Source: Tateyamaria omphalii (GTDB lineage Bacteria > Pseudomonadota > Alphaproteobacteria > Rhodobacterales > Rhodobacteraceae). From it: DNA of 64,000 nt. A model generated the notes under the pieces. The model did not search any database. It was not told the DNA's origin and saw only the letters and a list, made by a program, of their open reading frames with translations. The translations under genes were made by a program, and so were the position numbers. The stretch is taken from positions 62,001 through 126,000 of the forward strand of contig NZ_BMWT01000008.1 in assembly GCF_014651375.1 (NCBI RefSeq). The letters run 5' to 3'. Below, piece after piece: positions 16,147-24,307 of this stretch. Numbering within the stretch: position 1 is the stretch's first letter; every line of letters starts with the position of its first letter.

Positions 16147-18177
16147 ATGACACTTCAAAAAATCAATAGCTTCGCTGCGGGTGAGTGGGTTGGCCCTGGC
16201 TCTGGTGCACGACTTATCGAAAGTGCGGTGACCGGAGAGGTTATCGCCGAGGCAGGCAACAATGCACTCGATGTGCAAGCCATGTTGGACCATGCGCGCA
16301 ACATTGGTGGCCCCAAATTGCGGGCCATGACATTCCATGATCGCGCACGAATGCTCAAAGCGCTCGCGCTGAAACTGGGCGAGCAGAAACAAAAACTCTA
16401 CGATCTGTCATTCTCGACTGGAGCAACTCAAGCCGACAACCAAATCGACATCGATGGCGGCATAGGTACCATGTTCGTCTTCGCCTCTAAGGGGCGGCGG
16501 GAAATGCCTGACTCCCGTGTTTACCTCGATGGTGAGGTCGAACAATTGTCGCGAGACGGAACCTTCTTGGGTCAGCACATCTGCACCTCTCTCCAAGGGG
16601 TCGCAGTGCACATCAACGCCTTCAACTTCCCCGTCTGGGGCATGCTCGAAAAGCTAGCCCCAACGCTGATCGCCGGTGTCCCAGCCATCGTCAAACCCGC
16701 GACAGCAACTTCTTATGTGACCGAGGCTGCCGTGCGGATCATGCTCGAAAGTGGCCTTTTGCCAGACGGCGCATTGCAGCTCGTCTCGGGTGGATTGGGC
16801 AATATGCTGGACCGCCTGACGCTGCAGGATGTGGTCAGCTTCACCGGCTCTGCCCAGACAGCCCTAAAGCTGCGTTCAAACCCGCATATTCTCGAAAACT
16901 CAATCCGTTTTGTGGCTGAACAGGACAGCCTCAATGCTTCGGTCCTTGGCCCAGACGCTGAACCCGGCACGCCGGAATTCGACCTGTTCGTCAAAGAAGT
17001 ACAGCGCGAGATGACAACGAAAGCGGGTCAGAAATGCACGGCCATCCGCCGTATCTTTGCCCCTGAGAACAGGGTCGAAGCGGTGATCGAGGCGCTATCT
17101 GCACGGCTGGCAAAAAACATCATTGGCGACCCGCAGCTTGAAGGTACCCGGATGGGTGCGCTGGTATCGAACGGTCAGAAACGTGACGTGCTCGAAAAAG
17201 CCGACATACTCAGCAGCGAGGCAGAGCGCGTCATCGGGGATCCGAACAACTTCAACGTTCAGGGTGCAGACGCCGAAAAGGGCGCATTCTTGCCACCAAT
17301 GCTCTATCACTGTGCATCCCCCGATGCGGCGATGCGCATCCACGACACCGAGGCCTTTGGCCCGGTCTCGACCATCATGGGCTACAAGGATGTCGATCAC
17401 GCGATCTCGCTCGTGAACCGCGGTGAAGGTTCGCTCGTGGCATCGGTCATCACACATGACGCCAAAGTTGCCCGCGAAATGGCACTTGGATCGGCGGCTT
17501 TCCATGGTCGGCTTTACTTCAACAACCGTGACAGCATGAAGGAAAGCACCGGCCACGGATCCCCCATGCCCCACATGGTCCATGGCGGCCCCGGGCGCGC
17601 AGGTGGTGGCGAAGAGTTGGGCGGCGTGCGCGGCGTCATGCACTACATGCAGCGCACCGCCATTCAGGGCAGCCCGGACATCCTGACCGCCATTGGCGAG
17701 AAGTGGGTGCCGGGTGCGACCGAGACGAAAGGTCCCGCGCACCCCTTCACGCGCACGTTCCACGACCTTCAACTGGGTGAAACGCTTTATTCCGACCCGC
17801 GCGAGATCACGCTGGATGACATCGAAACCTTCGCCAATTTCACCGGCGACACGTTCTATGCTCACACCGATCAAGCAGCAGCTGAACGGAACCCATTTTT
17901 CCCAGGCCGGGTTGCGCATGGCTATCTGCTCATTAGTTTCGCCGCTGGGATGTTCGTTGAACCCAATGAGGGCCCCGTACTGGCCAATACCGGCCTCGAC
18001 AACCTGCGGTTCATGAAACCTGTGGAACCCGGTGAAAGCATCAAAGTGCGCCTCACGGTCAAGAAGAAGACCCTGCGCAATGATGACTACGGCGAAGTTC
18101 GGTGGCATGTCTCTTTGACGAATTCAGAAGACGATCTGGTTGCTGAATATGACCTTCTGACAATGAATGCCTACTGA
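16147..18177 (+). CDS. paaZ: Oxepin-CoA hydrolase / 3-oxo-5,6-dehydrosuberyl-CoA semialdehyde dehydrogenase
   Basis: A 676-residue bifunctional enzyme of normal PaaZ length. Residues 1 to about 530 are an aldehyde dehydrogenase with Glu258 (FVAEQDSLN) and the nucleophile Cys297 ([10 protein letters not shown]). From about 545 a MaoC-type hydratase domain carries the motif [19 protein letters not shown] followed by GRVAHGYL. It opens the oxepin ring hydrolytically and oxidises the resulting aldehyde, feeding beta-oxidation. Start at 16147 follows CCGGAGA at 16135-16141. Confidence 0.96.
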   Translation: MTLQKINSFAAGEWVGPGSGARLIESAVTGEVIAEAGNNALDVQAMLDHARNIGGPKLRAMTFHDRARMLKALALKLGEQKQKLYDLSFSTGATQADNQIDIDGGIGTMFVFASKGRREMPDSRVYLDGEVEQLSRDGTFLGQHICTSLQGVAVHINAFNFPVWGMLEKLAPTLIAGVPAIVKPATATSYVTEAAVRIMLESGLLPDGALQLVSGGLGNMLDRLTLQDVVSFTGSAQTALKLRSNPHILENSIRFVAEQDSLNASVLGPDAEPGTPEFDLFVKEVQREMTTKAGQKCTAIRRIFAPENRVEAVIEALSARLAKNIIGDPQLEGTRMGALVSNGQKRDVLEKADILSSEAERVIGDPNNFNVQGADAEKGAFLPPMLYHCASPDAAMRIHDTEAFGPVSTIMGYKDVDHAISLVNRGEGSLVASVITHDAKVAREMALGSAAFHGRLYFNNRDSMKESTGHGSPMPHMVHGGPGRAGGGEELGGVRGVMHYMQRTAIQGSPDILTAIGEKWVPGATETKGPAHPFTRTFHDLQLGETLYSDPREITLDDIETFANFTGDTFYAHTDQAAAERNPFFPGRVAHGYLLISFAAGMFVEPNEGPVLANTGLDNLRFMKPVEPGESIKVRLTVKKKTLRNDDYGEVRWHVSLTNSEDDLVAEYDLLTMNAY

Positions 18178-18189
18178 CATGACATTGGC

Positions 18190-18224
18190 AGCCCATGCGC
18201 ATGGGCTTATAGCTCATGCGCATG
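18190..18224 (+). promoter_or_regulatory. Palindromic tandem CATGCGCATG sites at the paaX start
   Basis: A perfect 18-base palindrome AGCCCATGCGCATGGGCT lies at 18190-18207. Its 10-base core CATGCGCATG recurs at 18215-18224, 21 bases (two helical turns) downstream, overlapping the first possible start codons of the PaaX gene. The layout suits cooperative binding of a dimeric regulator and autoregulation. No T-run follows, so it is not a typical terminator. Confidence 0.5.
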
Positions 18225-18965
18225 GAACGGCTTGACGTCAAAGAACTGGCAACGCGCTTGAACAACGGCCAACCGCCGCGCGTCTGGTCGCTTCTTGTCA
18301 CGGTCTTTGGTGAGTTGGCGCAGGACGAAACCGCGCAGCTTAGTGGCGAGACCCTTAGACAGTTCATGGAAATCGTCGGCATAAAGCCGGAAGCAACCCG
18401 TGTAGCACTTCATAGGTTGCGGAAAGATGGATGGCTAAGCAGTCAAAAGGACGGACGCAAGAGCAACTACTTCCTTACAAAAAAAGGGCGTGATGAGAGC
18501 ATCAAGGCGTCTCCCCGGATCTATTCAGAAACAGCCCTTGCCGACAAAGCTTGGCTCGTGATGCAAAACGTCGGTGAGCCAGTCGGTGCTCAAAAAGAGC
18601 CCGGGGTCTGGATCACAGGACATTTGCGCATCACGGGAGTGCAGCCTGATGAGCAAGACGCTCTCGTCATTGAAATGGGCCAGTCGAACGATTTGCCCGA
18701 TTGGATGCGCGCGCGGCTCTGCGACGCGAGCTTGCTTGAGCAATCCCAAGCATTGGCCAACACGCTTAGGGATCTTGATTATTGGCTGGCTGACGAACCA
18801 AAACTTGACGAATTCCATCGTGAAGTTCTGCGGGTGTTGGTCGTTCACAGCTGGAGACGGATTGCGCTCAAAGTCCCAAGTTTGCCCGACAACCTGTTTC
18901 TCAAGCCATGGTCCGGACCAGACTGTCGTCGCCTTGTTGCTCAGATCAGAAAACGCCTGTCTTAG
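18216..18965 (+). CDS. paaX: PaaX-family transcriptional regulator
   Basis: A 249-residue protein with the PaaX layout: an N-terminal winged helix (PRVWSLLVTVFGELAQD, then TRVALHRLRKDGWLSSQKDGRKSNYFLTKKG) and the long C-terminal domain of the family. PaaX proteins repress phenylacetate genes and respond to phenylacetyl-CoA. The start may be the ATG at 18216 or at 18222; both lack a ribosome site and both lie within a palindromic site. It directly follows paaZ and ends one base before the convergent LysR gene. Confidence 0.88.
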   Translation: MRMERLDVKELATRLNNGQPPRVWSLLVTVFGELAQDETAQLSGETLRQFMEIVGIKPEATRVALHRLRKDGWLSSQKDGRKSNYFLTKKGRDESIKASPRIYSETALADKAWLVMQNVGEPVGAQKEPGVWITGHLRITGVQPDEQDALVIEMGQSNDLPDWMRARLCDASLLEQSQALANTLRDLDYWLADEPKLDEFHREVLRVLVVHSWRRIALKVPSLPDNLFLKPWSGPDCRRLVAQIRKRLS

Positions 18966-19886
18966 TCATGCGCTCTTTGGATCAGACGAACTCTTGCCAG
19001 TGCGGAATCGTTTGAAAAAGAACTCGGCAAATCGCCGCGTCGCTGCGGAGCGATAGGATGTTGGCGGGAAAACAGCGGAGATGGTCCCAGACGGCAAGGC
19101 AAACTCCGGAAGTGCATCAACAAGTTCCCCGGTGCGCAATGCATCAACAACAATAAAATCTGGCATGTTTGCAATGCCACCACCGGCCTTGACCACCGAC
19201 AACACAGCCTGTGTCGTGTCTCCGCTGACAGAGGGTTGAAACGTCATGTCTCGACTGAGCCCACGCCTATCAGTGAAGGTCAGTTTGGACGGGGTCTTCA
19301 ATGCCCTGTTCTCAATGAATGGAAGGCGTGCAAGATCGTCAAGCGTTTGCGGCATACCGAAGGTCTCAATAATTGACGGCGCTGCAACGACAATCTGAGA
19401 AAACCCCGTCAATTTCCGCGCAGTGTTCGACGAGTCCTCCAGCCAACCGACCCGAAATGAAATATCAAACCGCGCCTCCACCGGGTCGAACCGGGCATCG
19501 CTCAACGTCAGATCGATCTTGAGAGCAGGATAAAGCAAACTAAACTCTGCGACTGCCGGCGCAACATAGCCAACGCCAAATTCCATTGGAGCCGTGATGC
19601 GGAGTTCTCCTGACGGTTCATCTCGTCCCTTCCGCACCAGATGAAAGGCGTCCTTGGCTTGCGCAACCGCCGCGCGCGCGGCCTCGTAAAAGGTCTCACC
19701 TGTTTCGGTCAAACTGAAGTGCCGAGAGTTTCTGAGTACAAGCGTCGATCCAAGGTCATCCTCCAAGAGTTGGAGCTGTTTGCTCACGACAGCTTTAGAG
19801 ACCCGCAAACGCGCGGCCGCCGCTGTGATGGTGCCCTCCTCTGCAATCGCAACGAAGTAGGCAAGCCTGTTCAGATTCTCTGACAT
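18966..19886 (-). CDS. LysR-family transcriptional regulator
   Basis: A 306-residue LysR protein: N-terminal helix-turn-helix (RLAYFVAIAEEGTITAAAARLRVSKAVVSKQL, residues 7-39) and a periplasmic-binding-protein-like effector domain from about 90 to 290. It is transcribed away from the DsbA-like gene and probably controls that small operon through the shared region 19887-20036. Its stop codon abuts the PaaX stop codon with no gap. Effector unknown. Confidence 0.92.
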   Translation of the reverse strand: MSENLNRLAYFVAIAEEGTITAAAARLRVSKAVVSKQLQLLEDDLGSTLVLRNSRHFSLTETGETFYEAARAAVAQAKDAFHLVRKGRDEPSGELRITAPMEFGVGYVAPAVAEFSLLYPALKIDLTLSDARFDPVEARFDISFRVGWLEDSSNTARKLTGFSQIVVAAPSIIETFGMPQTLDDLARLPFIENRALKTPSKLTFTDRRGLSRDMTFQPSVSGDTTQAVLSVVKAGGGIANMPDFIVVDALRTGELVDALPEFALPSGTISAVFPPTSYRSAATRRFAEFFFKRFRTGKSSSDPKSA

Positions 19887-20036
19887 ATCTGCTGTCCTTG
19901 TTTCGGAAGCACAGTAGAGAGGAGAAAACCGAAAGTCATCTTTTAGTTGACTCAGCTTAGCAAAAGTTTGCCTTTAGATGACACGTGCTGGCGCCTAGAT
20001 TTGTTTCAACAGACGAACCAGAAAAAGGCCGCCTCA
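19887..20036. promoter_or_regulatory. Divergent promoter region, LysR gene / redox operon
   Basis: This 150-base gap lies between a LysR gene and the operon it likely regulates. It is AT-rich around 19935-19970 (ATCTTTTAGTTGACTCAG), where TTGACT could serve as a -35 element. I find no clear LysR T-N11-A pair that I would defend. Confidence 0.4.
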
Positions 20037-20645
20037 ATGTCCCGCCGCTTTACATATATCTACGACACCTATTGCGGTTGGTGTCGCGGTGCGCATCCCG
20101 TGATCGCCGCGCTGATCGAAAGTGGTGCTGACGTGGAGATGCTCCATGTACATCTCTTTCAAGGCGCAAGTGCCTACCGCATGGCTGATGGTTTCGGAAA
20201 GGCGGCGCTGGCTCATGACACGCGGGTTGCTGGCCTGACCGGGGAAGATTTTGATCAACGCTATGTCGATAACGTGCTTGGGTCGCCCATTGAAGTCTTA
20301 GACTCAAGCTTCACTGCTTGGGCCGCTGCTCTGGTACACGATCAAGGTGCCCGCGTAGAAATCAGGCTGGCCCGTGACTTGCAAAATCAACGCTACATCG
20401 AAGGTGTATCCGCACAAGACCGCACCGCCGTTGAAACTGCATTGGCTCGGCTTGGCGTTACGGCTTCGCTGGAAGATGGCACCAAATCCGCTGCTCAAAC
20501 TGCGGCAGTTGCAAGAGAGACACTCACCAGTCTGAACCTTGGCGGCGTCCCGCAACTGATCGTTGAAGAGAACGGAGTGCGCAAAGTTCTCTCAATCGCA
20601 GAATTCTACAAATCCCCCACCGCTGTGACCGCTTTGGCCAGCTGA
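20037..20645 (+). CDS. DsbA-family thiol-disulfide protein (CGWC motif), no signal peptide
   Basis: A 202-residue thioredoxin-fold protein. The active-site CGWC sits near residue 11 (YDTYCGWCRGAHPVI), and GGVPQLIVEENG near residue 170 supplies the cis-Pro. The pattern is that of the cytoplasmic DsbA-like/FrnE-type disulfide isomerases. I start at the ATG at 20037 because the 30 residues upstream in frame look unrelated and there is no export signal. It is followed by a membrane protein and an AhpD-like protein with short gaps. Confidence 0.83.
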   Translation: MSRRFTYIYDTYCGWCRGAHPVIAALIESGADVEMLHVHLFQGASAYRMADGFGKAALAHDTRVAGLTGEDFDQRYVDNVLGSPIEVLDSSFTAWAAALVHDQGARVEIRLARDLQNQRYIEGVSAQDRTAVETALARLGVTASLEDGTKSAAQTAAVARETLTSLNLGGVPQLIVEENGVRKVLSIAEFYKSPTAVTALAS

Positions 20646-20673
20646 ACCCCTGACCCGCTCCGGAGAAAGTACC

Positions 20674-21072
20674 ATGAATAAGATCATAGACCTGTATGCC
20701 TCGTTTCGGCGCCTGACTGTGCCGACCCAAATCTGGATGATGCTGGTCCTCGCACCAGTGAACTTCCTCACGCTCGCGCTTGTGGACGACCCACTTGGAT
20801 TGATCGTGCCGCTTCTTTCCATGCTCGGCTTCGTCCCCAACCTCGGGATCGCCTGGATACAGAACGGGTTTTCCGCAGCGATGGCTTTACCGCATCTCGT
20901 GTTCTGGGCGCCCCAAGTTGCGATCCTCGGCAACTACCTGATCCAAACGCCTGCCAATGCGAGTTTCGCTTACATCGCCTACGCAAGCGTCTTCGTCGTC
21001 AACACAATCTCTCTTCTATTCGACGTCCGTGAGACCACGAAATGGTTTGGCGGCCAGAGAAGCGTCGCCTGA
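20674..21072 (+). CDS. Small integral membrane protein of unknown function
   Basis: A 132-residue protein with three or four predicted membrane helices (IWMMLVLAPVNFLTLAL, LIVPLLSMLGFVPNLGIAW, ASFAYIAYASVFVVNTISLLF). CTCCGGAGA stands just before the start at 20674. I do not recognise the family. It lies between a DsbA-like and an AhpD-like gene in a likely LysR-controlled operon, so a link to thiol redox chemistry is possible. Confidence 0.75.
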   Translation: MNKIIDLYASFRRLTVPTQIWMMLVLAPVNFLTLALVDDPLGLIVPLLSMLGFVPNLGIAWIQNGFSAAMALPHLVFWAPQVAILGNYLIQTPANASFAYIAYASVFVVNTISLLFDVRETTKWFGGQRSVA

Positions 21073-21114
21073 TCCTTTACATCCCCAACCACCCCTAAAA
21101 TGGAGAACTCCCCA

Positions 21115-21684
21115 ATGACCCGACTGACACGACACACCGTTGAAACTGCACCTGAAGGCGCAAAGGACTTTCTGGCACAGACTGAGAAAACCTTTGGATT
21201 TGCACCTGGCTTGTATCAAGTCATGGCGAGTGCGCCCCAACTGCTACAAACCTATGGTGCCATTCACCAAGCCTTTCAAAAAACCAGCTTCAACGGAAAA
21301 GAGCAGACAGTTGTCTGGCAGACCATCAACGTCGAGCATGAATGCACATACTGTGTCCCTGCCCACACCGCGCTTGCAGGCATGATGAACGTCGACCCGG
21401 CCCTGAACGAGGCCCTGCGGAATGAGGCCCCTCTGAATGATGCCAAATTGGAAGCCTTGCGCACCTTCACACTAGTAGTTGTCCGCAACCGCGGTCATGT
21501 CACCCAGGCCGATCTCGACGCATTTTACGCTGTCGGATATGGCGAACAGCAAGTGCTCGAAGTCATCCTCGGTGTCGCACAAAAGGTTCTGAGCAACTAC
21601 ACCAATCACATTGCTCAAACACCTGTTGACTCCGCCTTTGAACCACTTGCGTGGCAGCGCAAGAAAGCCTCACAGGCAGCTTAA
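21115..21684 (+). CDS. AhpD-like / carboxymuconolactone decarboxylase family protein
   Basis: A 189-residue alkylhydroperoxidase-core protein. The motif EHECTYCVPAHTALA near residue 75 has the Glu, CxxC and His of AhpD, which reduces peroxiredoxin or uses peroxide directly. The start at 21115 is favoured by TGGAGA at 21100-21105; an in-frame ATG at 21100 overlaps that ribosome site. Last gene of the operon; a strong hairpin follows within ten bases. Confidence 0.88.
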   Translation: MTRLTRHTVETAPEGAKDFLAQTEKTFGFAPGLYQVMASAPQLLQTYGAIHQAFQKTSFNGKEQTVVWQTINVEHECTYCVPAHTALAGMMNVDPALNEALRNEAPLNDAKLEALRTFTLVVVRNRGHVTQADLDAFYAVGYGEQQVLEVILGVAQKVLSNYTNHIAQTPVDSAFEPLAWQRKKASQAA

Positions 21685-21693
21685 CACCGCAAA

Positions 21694-21718
21694 CCGGGCG
21701 AGCGAAACGCTCGCCCGG
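21694..21718 (+). terminator. Strong hairpin ending the redox operon
   Basis: CCGGGCGAGCG and CGCTCGCCCGG form a perfect 11-base-pair stem with an AAA loop, nine bases after the AhpD-like stop. There is no long T-run, but such stems act as terminators in these bacteria. Confidence 0.75.
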
Positions 21719-21732
21719 CAACTCTTCTGCAA

Positions 21733-21819
21733 TTAGCTATTCGAAATAGTGCGAGGCTTGCCATCTTCGTCAAGCGCAGCAAACACAAAATCCGCTTCTG
21801 TCACTCGCATGCTTTGTTG
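21733..21819 (-). pseudogene. C-terminal fragment of an acyl-CoA thioesterase (YciA-like)
   Basis: The last 28 codons of a - strand frame read RVTEADFVFAALDEDGKPR plus a short tail, the characteristic C terminus of YciA-type hotdog thioesterases (VTEAxFVxVAIDEDGRPR). Nothing upstream, in any frame up to the IS element at 22019, resembles the rest of the enzyme, so the gene seems to have lost its first 80% or so. The frame stays open to 21954, but that part looks like chance sequence. Confidence 0.5.
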
Positions 21820-22459
21820 TCTGACGTCAGCGCCTACCGGACGCCGTGCCGAGCGGGGGAGGATATGCCGCGAAAGCCTGTTTTCTGACGGGGCAGGATC
21901 TGTCATGGGCAGACCGCGACCGAAAAGTCGTCTGATGAGCTGAGACAACCACAAGCGTTCAACGGTAAATGCTGCAACTATGTCCGGCTTGTCCTCACGC
22001 TAGATCTTTCTTGGAGTTGTTAGGCTCTGGGCTCATTGATTTCGGCCTGACGGCATGGTTCACAGCTGAAAAGCGAGCAGTGAACATGTCTGATCTATTC
22101 TGGTTGAGCGATGCGCAGATGGCGCGCCTGGAACCCTATTTTCCCAAATCCCATGGTAAGCCGCGCGTTGATGACCGACGTGTGTTGAGTGGGAGTATCT
22201 TCATCAATCGCAATGGCTTGCGTTGGCGCGACGCGCCGGCGACATACGGGCGGCACAAGACGCTCTATAACCGCTGGAAGCGCTGGAGCGACAAAGGCAT
22301 CTTTGCCCAGATGATGGCGGGTCTGGCCGCCGGTCATGGCGAAGAGAAAACCGTGATGATCGACGCAACGTATCTCAAAGCCCACCGAACAGCGACCAGT
22401 ATGGGCGTGAAAAAGGGGGGCGTGGACGCCTGATCGGACGCACCAAGGGCGGCATGAAC

Positions 22460-22500
22460 CAATGACCGGCAGGTGATTGGTACAATCACCGAGAGGGGCC
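22460..22500 (+). repeat. Small hairpin insertion A inside the transposase
   Basis: Between codons for GGMN and KLHAI of the transposase lie 41 extra bases. They contain a hairpin with arms GGTGATTG and CAATCACC and end in CCGAGAGGGGCC. The same end, reversed, closes insertion B at 22627-22670. Confidence 0.7.
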
Positions 22501-22626
22501 AAGCTACATGCCATCTGTGACAGCCAGGGACGACCTCTTGATCTGTTCGTGACCGCCGGACAGGTGAGCGATTACATCGGGGCCCGCGCCTTGCTCAGCA
22601 GCTTGCCGAATGTGGATTGGCTGCTC

Positions 22627-22670
22627 GGCCCCTCTCGGGATCATGCTGCGCATAACCCTGTCGGGCAATG
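22627..22670 (-). repeat. Small hairpin insertion B, inverted copy of A
   Basis: Read on the - strand, these 44 bases begin CATTGCCCGACAGG and end CCGAGAGGGGCC, matching the ends of insertion A (CAATGACCGGCAGG ... CCGAGAGGGGCC). The middle differs but again folds (GGG..ATGC / GCAT..CCC). It lies within the LLG-DRGYD motif of the transposase. Confidence 0.7.
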
Positions 22671-22936
22671 GATCGCGGCTATGATGCGGATTGGTTCAGA
22701 GAAGCGTTGCAAGACAAAGGGATACGCCCATGCATACCGGGCCGAAGACAACGCAAGAAACCCGTCAAGTATGACAAGCGGCGCTACAAACGCCGCAACC
22801 GTATCGAAATCATGTTCGGCAGGCTCAAAGATTGGCGGCGCGTAGCGACCCGATACGATAGGTGCCCGAAGGTCTTCCTGTCAGCTATCGCTCTCGCGGC
22901 CATCGTCATCTATTGGTTATGAGGCCTGAGCCTAAC

Positions 22937-23147
22937 GGCCAGGGCGTTTGGCTTGCCCACATCCCCTGAGCCACAGCAAGGGATGTGGCCCTGCGACAGC
23001 CAGGTCTCAATGTATTCTTAGAATGGTCAGTGGTTATTGGGGTGACACGCGGCGAAATCTGGCAGCGAGCCCAAATTGACCAATGCCGGGCAATGAACCA
23101 ATGTCGACCAGCAAAGAGGCAAGATATTTGTAAGAGGTTCGAAGTCG
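22937..23147. other. Intergenic stretch after the IS element
   Basis: A 211-base stretch with no recognisable gene. AAGAGG at 23132-23137 near its end is the probable ribosome site for the small membrane protein that follows. Confidence 0.4.
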
Positions 23148-23393
23148 TTGAGTTGGAATTCTGACGAGGGTTGGCAGTTTGGCATTTCTGGTGCAGCTTT
23201 ACTCACTGCTATTGTCGCCTTCACAATCTATCGCAATCGTGTCCGGCGCAAATCACTTCGCAAACAAGATGATGGAACGTACGTTTGGTCCGAGTGGCAC
23301 GGCGGTGAACGCACTTCCCTTTGCGACCCGTCAAAATCAGGTGGCGATTGGGACAGCGCTGGCGACGGAGGCGATGGGGGCGGCGGCGACTAA
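23148..23393 (+). CDS. Small membrane protein with Gly/Asp-rich tail, TTG start
   Basis: An 81-residue protein: one membrane helix (GISGAALLTAIVAFTIYRN, about 12-30), a basic cytoplasmic-side stretch (RRKSLRKQ), the segment DGTYVWSEWHGGERTS, and a tail GGDWDSAGDGGDGGGGD. Proteins with this organisation are common in Rhodobacterales but have no assigned function. The frame's only start is the TTG at 23148, ten bases after AAGAGG. An overlapping frame at 23179-23409 looks like a shadow. Confidence 0.65.
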   Translation: MSWNSDEGWQFGISGAALLTAIVAFTIYRNRVRRKSLRKQDDGTYVWSEWHGGERTSLCDPSKSGGDWDSAGDGGDGGGGD

Positions 23394-23609
23394 TACAATG
23401 GTTGAATAGCGGTCATTAAAGTCCAACTAGCCAAGGCAGCTCCTTCCCGCGCAGCAGTGCCTGAAGGAGTCAACATGAGTGTCCGGTTTGGGCTGCGTGA
23501 GGTCATCGAGGTACATCGCAACGGATGTCACTGAAGAGCCCATAGTTCCAGATGCTGCGTGTGGGCCGCACGGCAGCTTCCCTGCCGTCCGGCCAACTAT
23601 TGAGGACGT
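23394..23609. other. Intergenic stretch, no gene recognised
   Basis: About 216 bases between the small membrane protein and the VOC gene. CTGCCGTGCGGCCCACACGCAGCA-type GC-rich segments occur near 23550-23590 but no defensible terminator or gene. Confidence 0.35.
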
Positions 23610-24002
23610 CTATGCGTCTTTCATCTGGATCAACTGGATCAGATTGCCACATGTGTCGTCAAAAACAGCCATGCGAACTGGCCCCGCATCCATCGGTTCG
23701 GTGGTGAATTCCACGCCACGATCAGTCAGCTTCTTCCACTCGGCATCGAGGTCTTGCACCTGAAACGAATGTGCGGAAATGCCGTCTGCAACGAGCGCCT
23801 CCTTGTACGGCCCTACAGCTGGATGATCGCTTGGCTCTAGCAACAGCTCGGTTCCGTCTGGCTCTTCTTCTGAAACAACTGTCAACCAACGGTTGGCACC
23901 CAATGGAATGTTATGTTTCACCTTGAAGCCGAGGATTTCGGTGTAGAATTTTTCGGCTTTATCTTGGCTATCGACAAAGACGCTAGTGACGTAGATTTTC
24001 AT
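23610..24002 (-). CDS. VOC-superfamily protein (glyoxalase/bleomycin-resistance type)
   Basis: A 130-residue vicinal-oxygen-chelate protein with the two beta-alpha-beta-beta-beta modules: KIYVTSVFVDSQDKAEKFYTE at the start and ISAHSFQVQDLDAEWKKL from about 73, ending in DDTCGNLIQLIQ. The metal-ligand pattern is incomplete, as in many single-domain VOC proteins whose substrates are unknown. Its ATG overlaps the stop of the ArsR gene, so the two are cotranscribed. Confidence 0.88.
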   Translation of the reverse strand: MKIYVTSVFVDSQDKAEKFYTEILGFKVKHNIPLGANRWLTVVSEEEPDGTELLLEPSDHPAVGPYKEALVADGISAHSFQVQDLDAEWKKLTDRGVEFTTEPMDAGPVRMAVFDDTCGNLIQLIQMKDA

Positions 24003-24307
24003 GTCTCATTCCCTTTCGGTTTGTATTTTGTAAGCCACGATGCCGCTGCGATGTCGTCTTCGCTGACGCTCAAAGAATGCGCCTTTGTTCGCCCCTTCCA
24101 CTCGATCTCAATCAATCCCGCCTTCTCTAGGACAGCGAGATGCTGGGAGACCGTTTGTCGGGACAAGGCGATTCCATCCTCTGCAACCGAAGCCGCGCAT
24201 ACCTCGAACAACGATTGAGCTGGCCTTTTGCTCAGGTGATCGATGATGCGACGACGTGTGCTGTCTGAAAGAGCCTTGAAGATTAGGTCTAGCTGGTCAT
24301 CTGTCAT
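23999..24307 (-). CDS. ArsR-family winged-helix repressor
   Basis: A 102-residue ArsR regulator (DLIFKALSDSTRRRIIDHLSKRP at the N terminus, then ALSRQTVSQHLAVLEKAGLIEIEWKGRTKAHSLS). It has no CxC metal site in helix 3, so it is probably not a metal sensor. Such ArsR-VOC pairs are frequent and usually autoregulated; repeats upstream at 24317-24361 may be its operator. Confidence 0.9.
   Translation of the reverse strand: MTDDQLDLIFKALSDSTRRRIIDHLSKRPAQSLFEVCAASVAEDGIALSRQTVSQHLAVLEKAGLIEIEWKGRTKAHSLSVSEDDIAAASWLTKYKPKGNET

Larger units (their letters stand above)
22086..22922 (+). pseudogene. IS5-family transposase, frameshifted and interrupted
   Basis: The protein begins MSDLFWLSDAQMARLEPYFP and carries the first catalytic Asp in TVMIDATYLKAH. 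Near 22408-22420 the run AAAAAGGGGGG precedes a -1 shift (possibly the programmed shift of this group) into GRLIGRTKGGMN. An insertion at 22460-22500 moves the frame again (KLHAICDSQGRPLDLFVTAGQ). A second, at about 22630-22670, splits LLG from DRGYDADW, breaking the second Asp motif. The last part, with the catalytic Glu in NRIEIMFGRLKDW, runs to the stop at 22922. The element cannot make a full transposase. Confidence 0.9.
22019..22936 (+). mobile_element. Degenerate IS5-family (IS427-group) insertion sequence
   Basis: Terminal inverted repeats GTTAGGCTCTGGGCTCAT (22019-22036) and ATGAGGCCTGAGCCTAAC (22919-22936) match at 16 of 18 positions. TA within both ends may be the target duplication, giving an element of 910 bases from 22023 to 22932. 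It encodes one DDE transposase broken into several frames. Two small hairpin insertions of about 41 bases explain most of the excess over the usual length of about 830 bases. Confidence 0.88.

Noticed and set aside
17095-18108. A 337-codon - strand frame opposite paaZ
   Set aside because: No recognisable motifs and full overlap with the intact paaZ gene.
22408-22420. The A/G run in the transposase as a simple mutation
   Set aside because: The shift there is -1 at a slippery run, which is a known expression strategy in this IS group, so I do not count it as damage; the two later insertions are.
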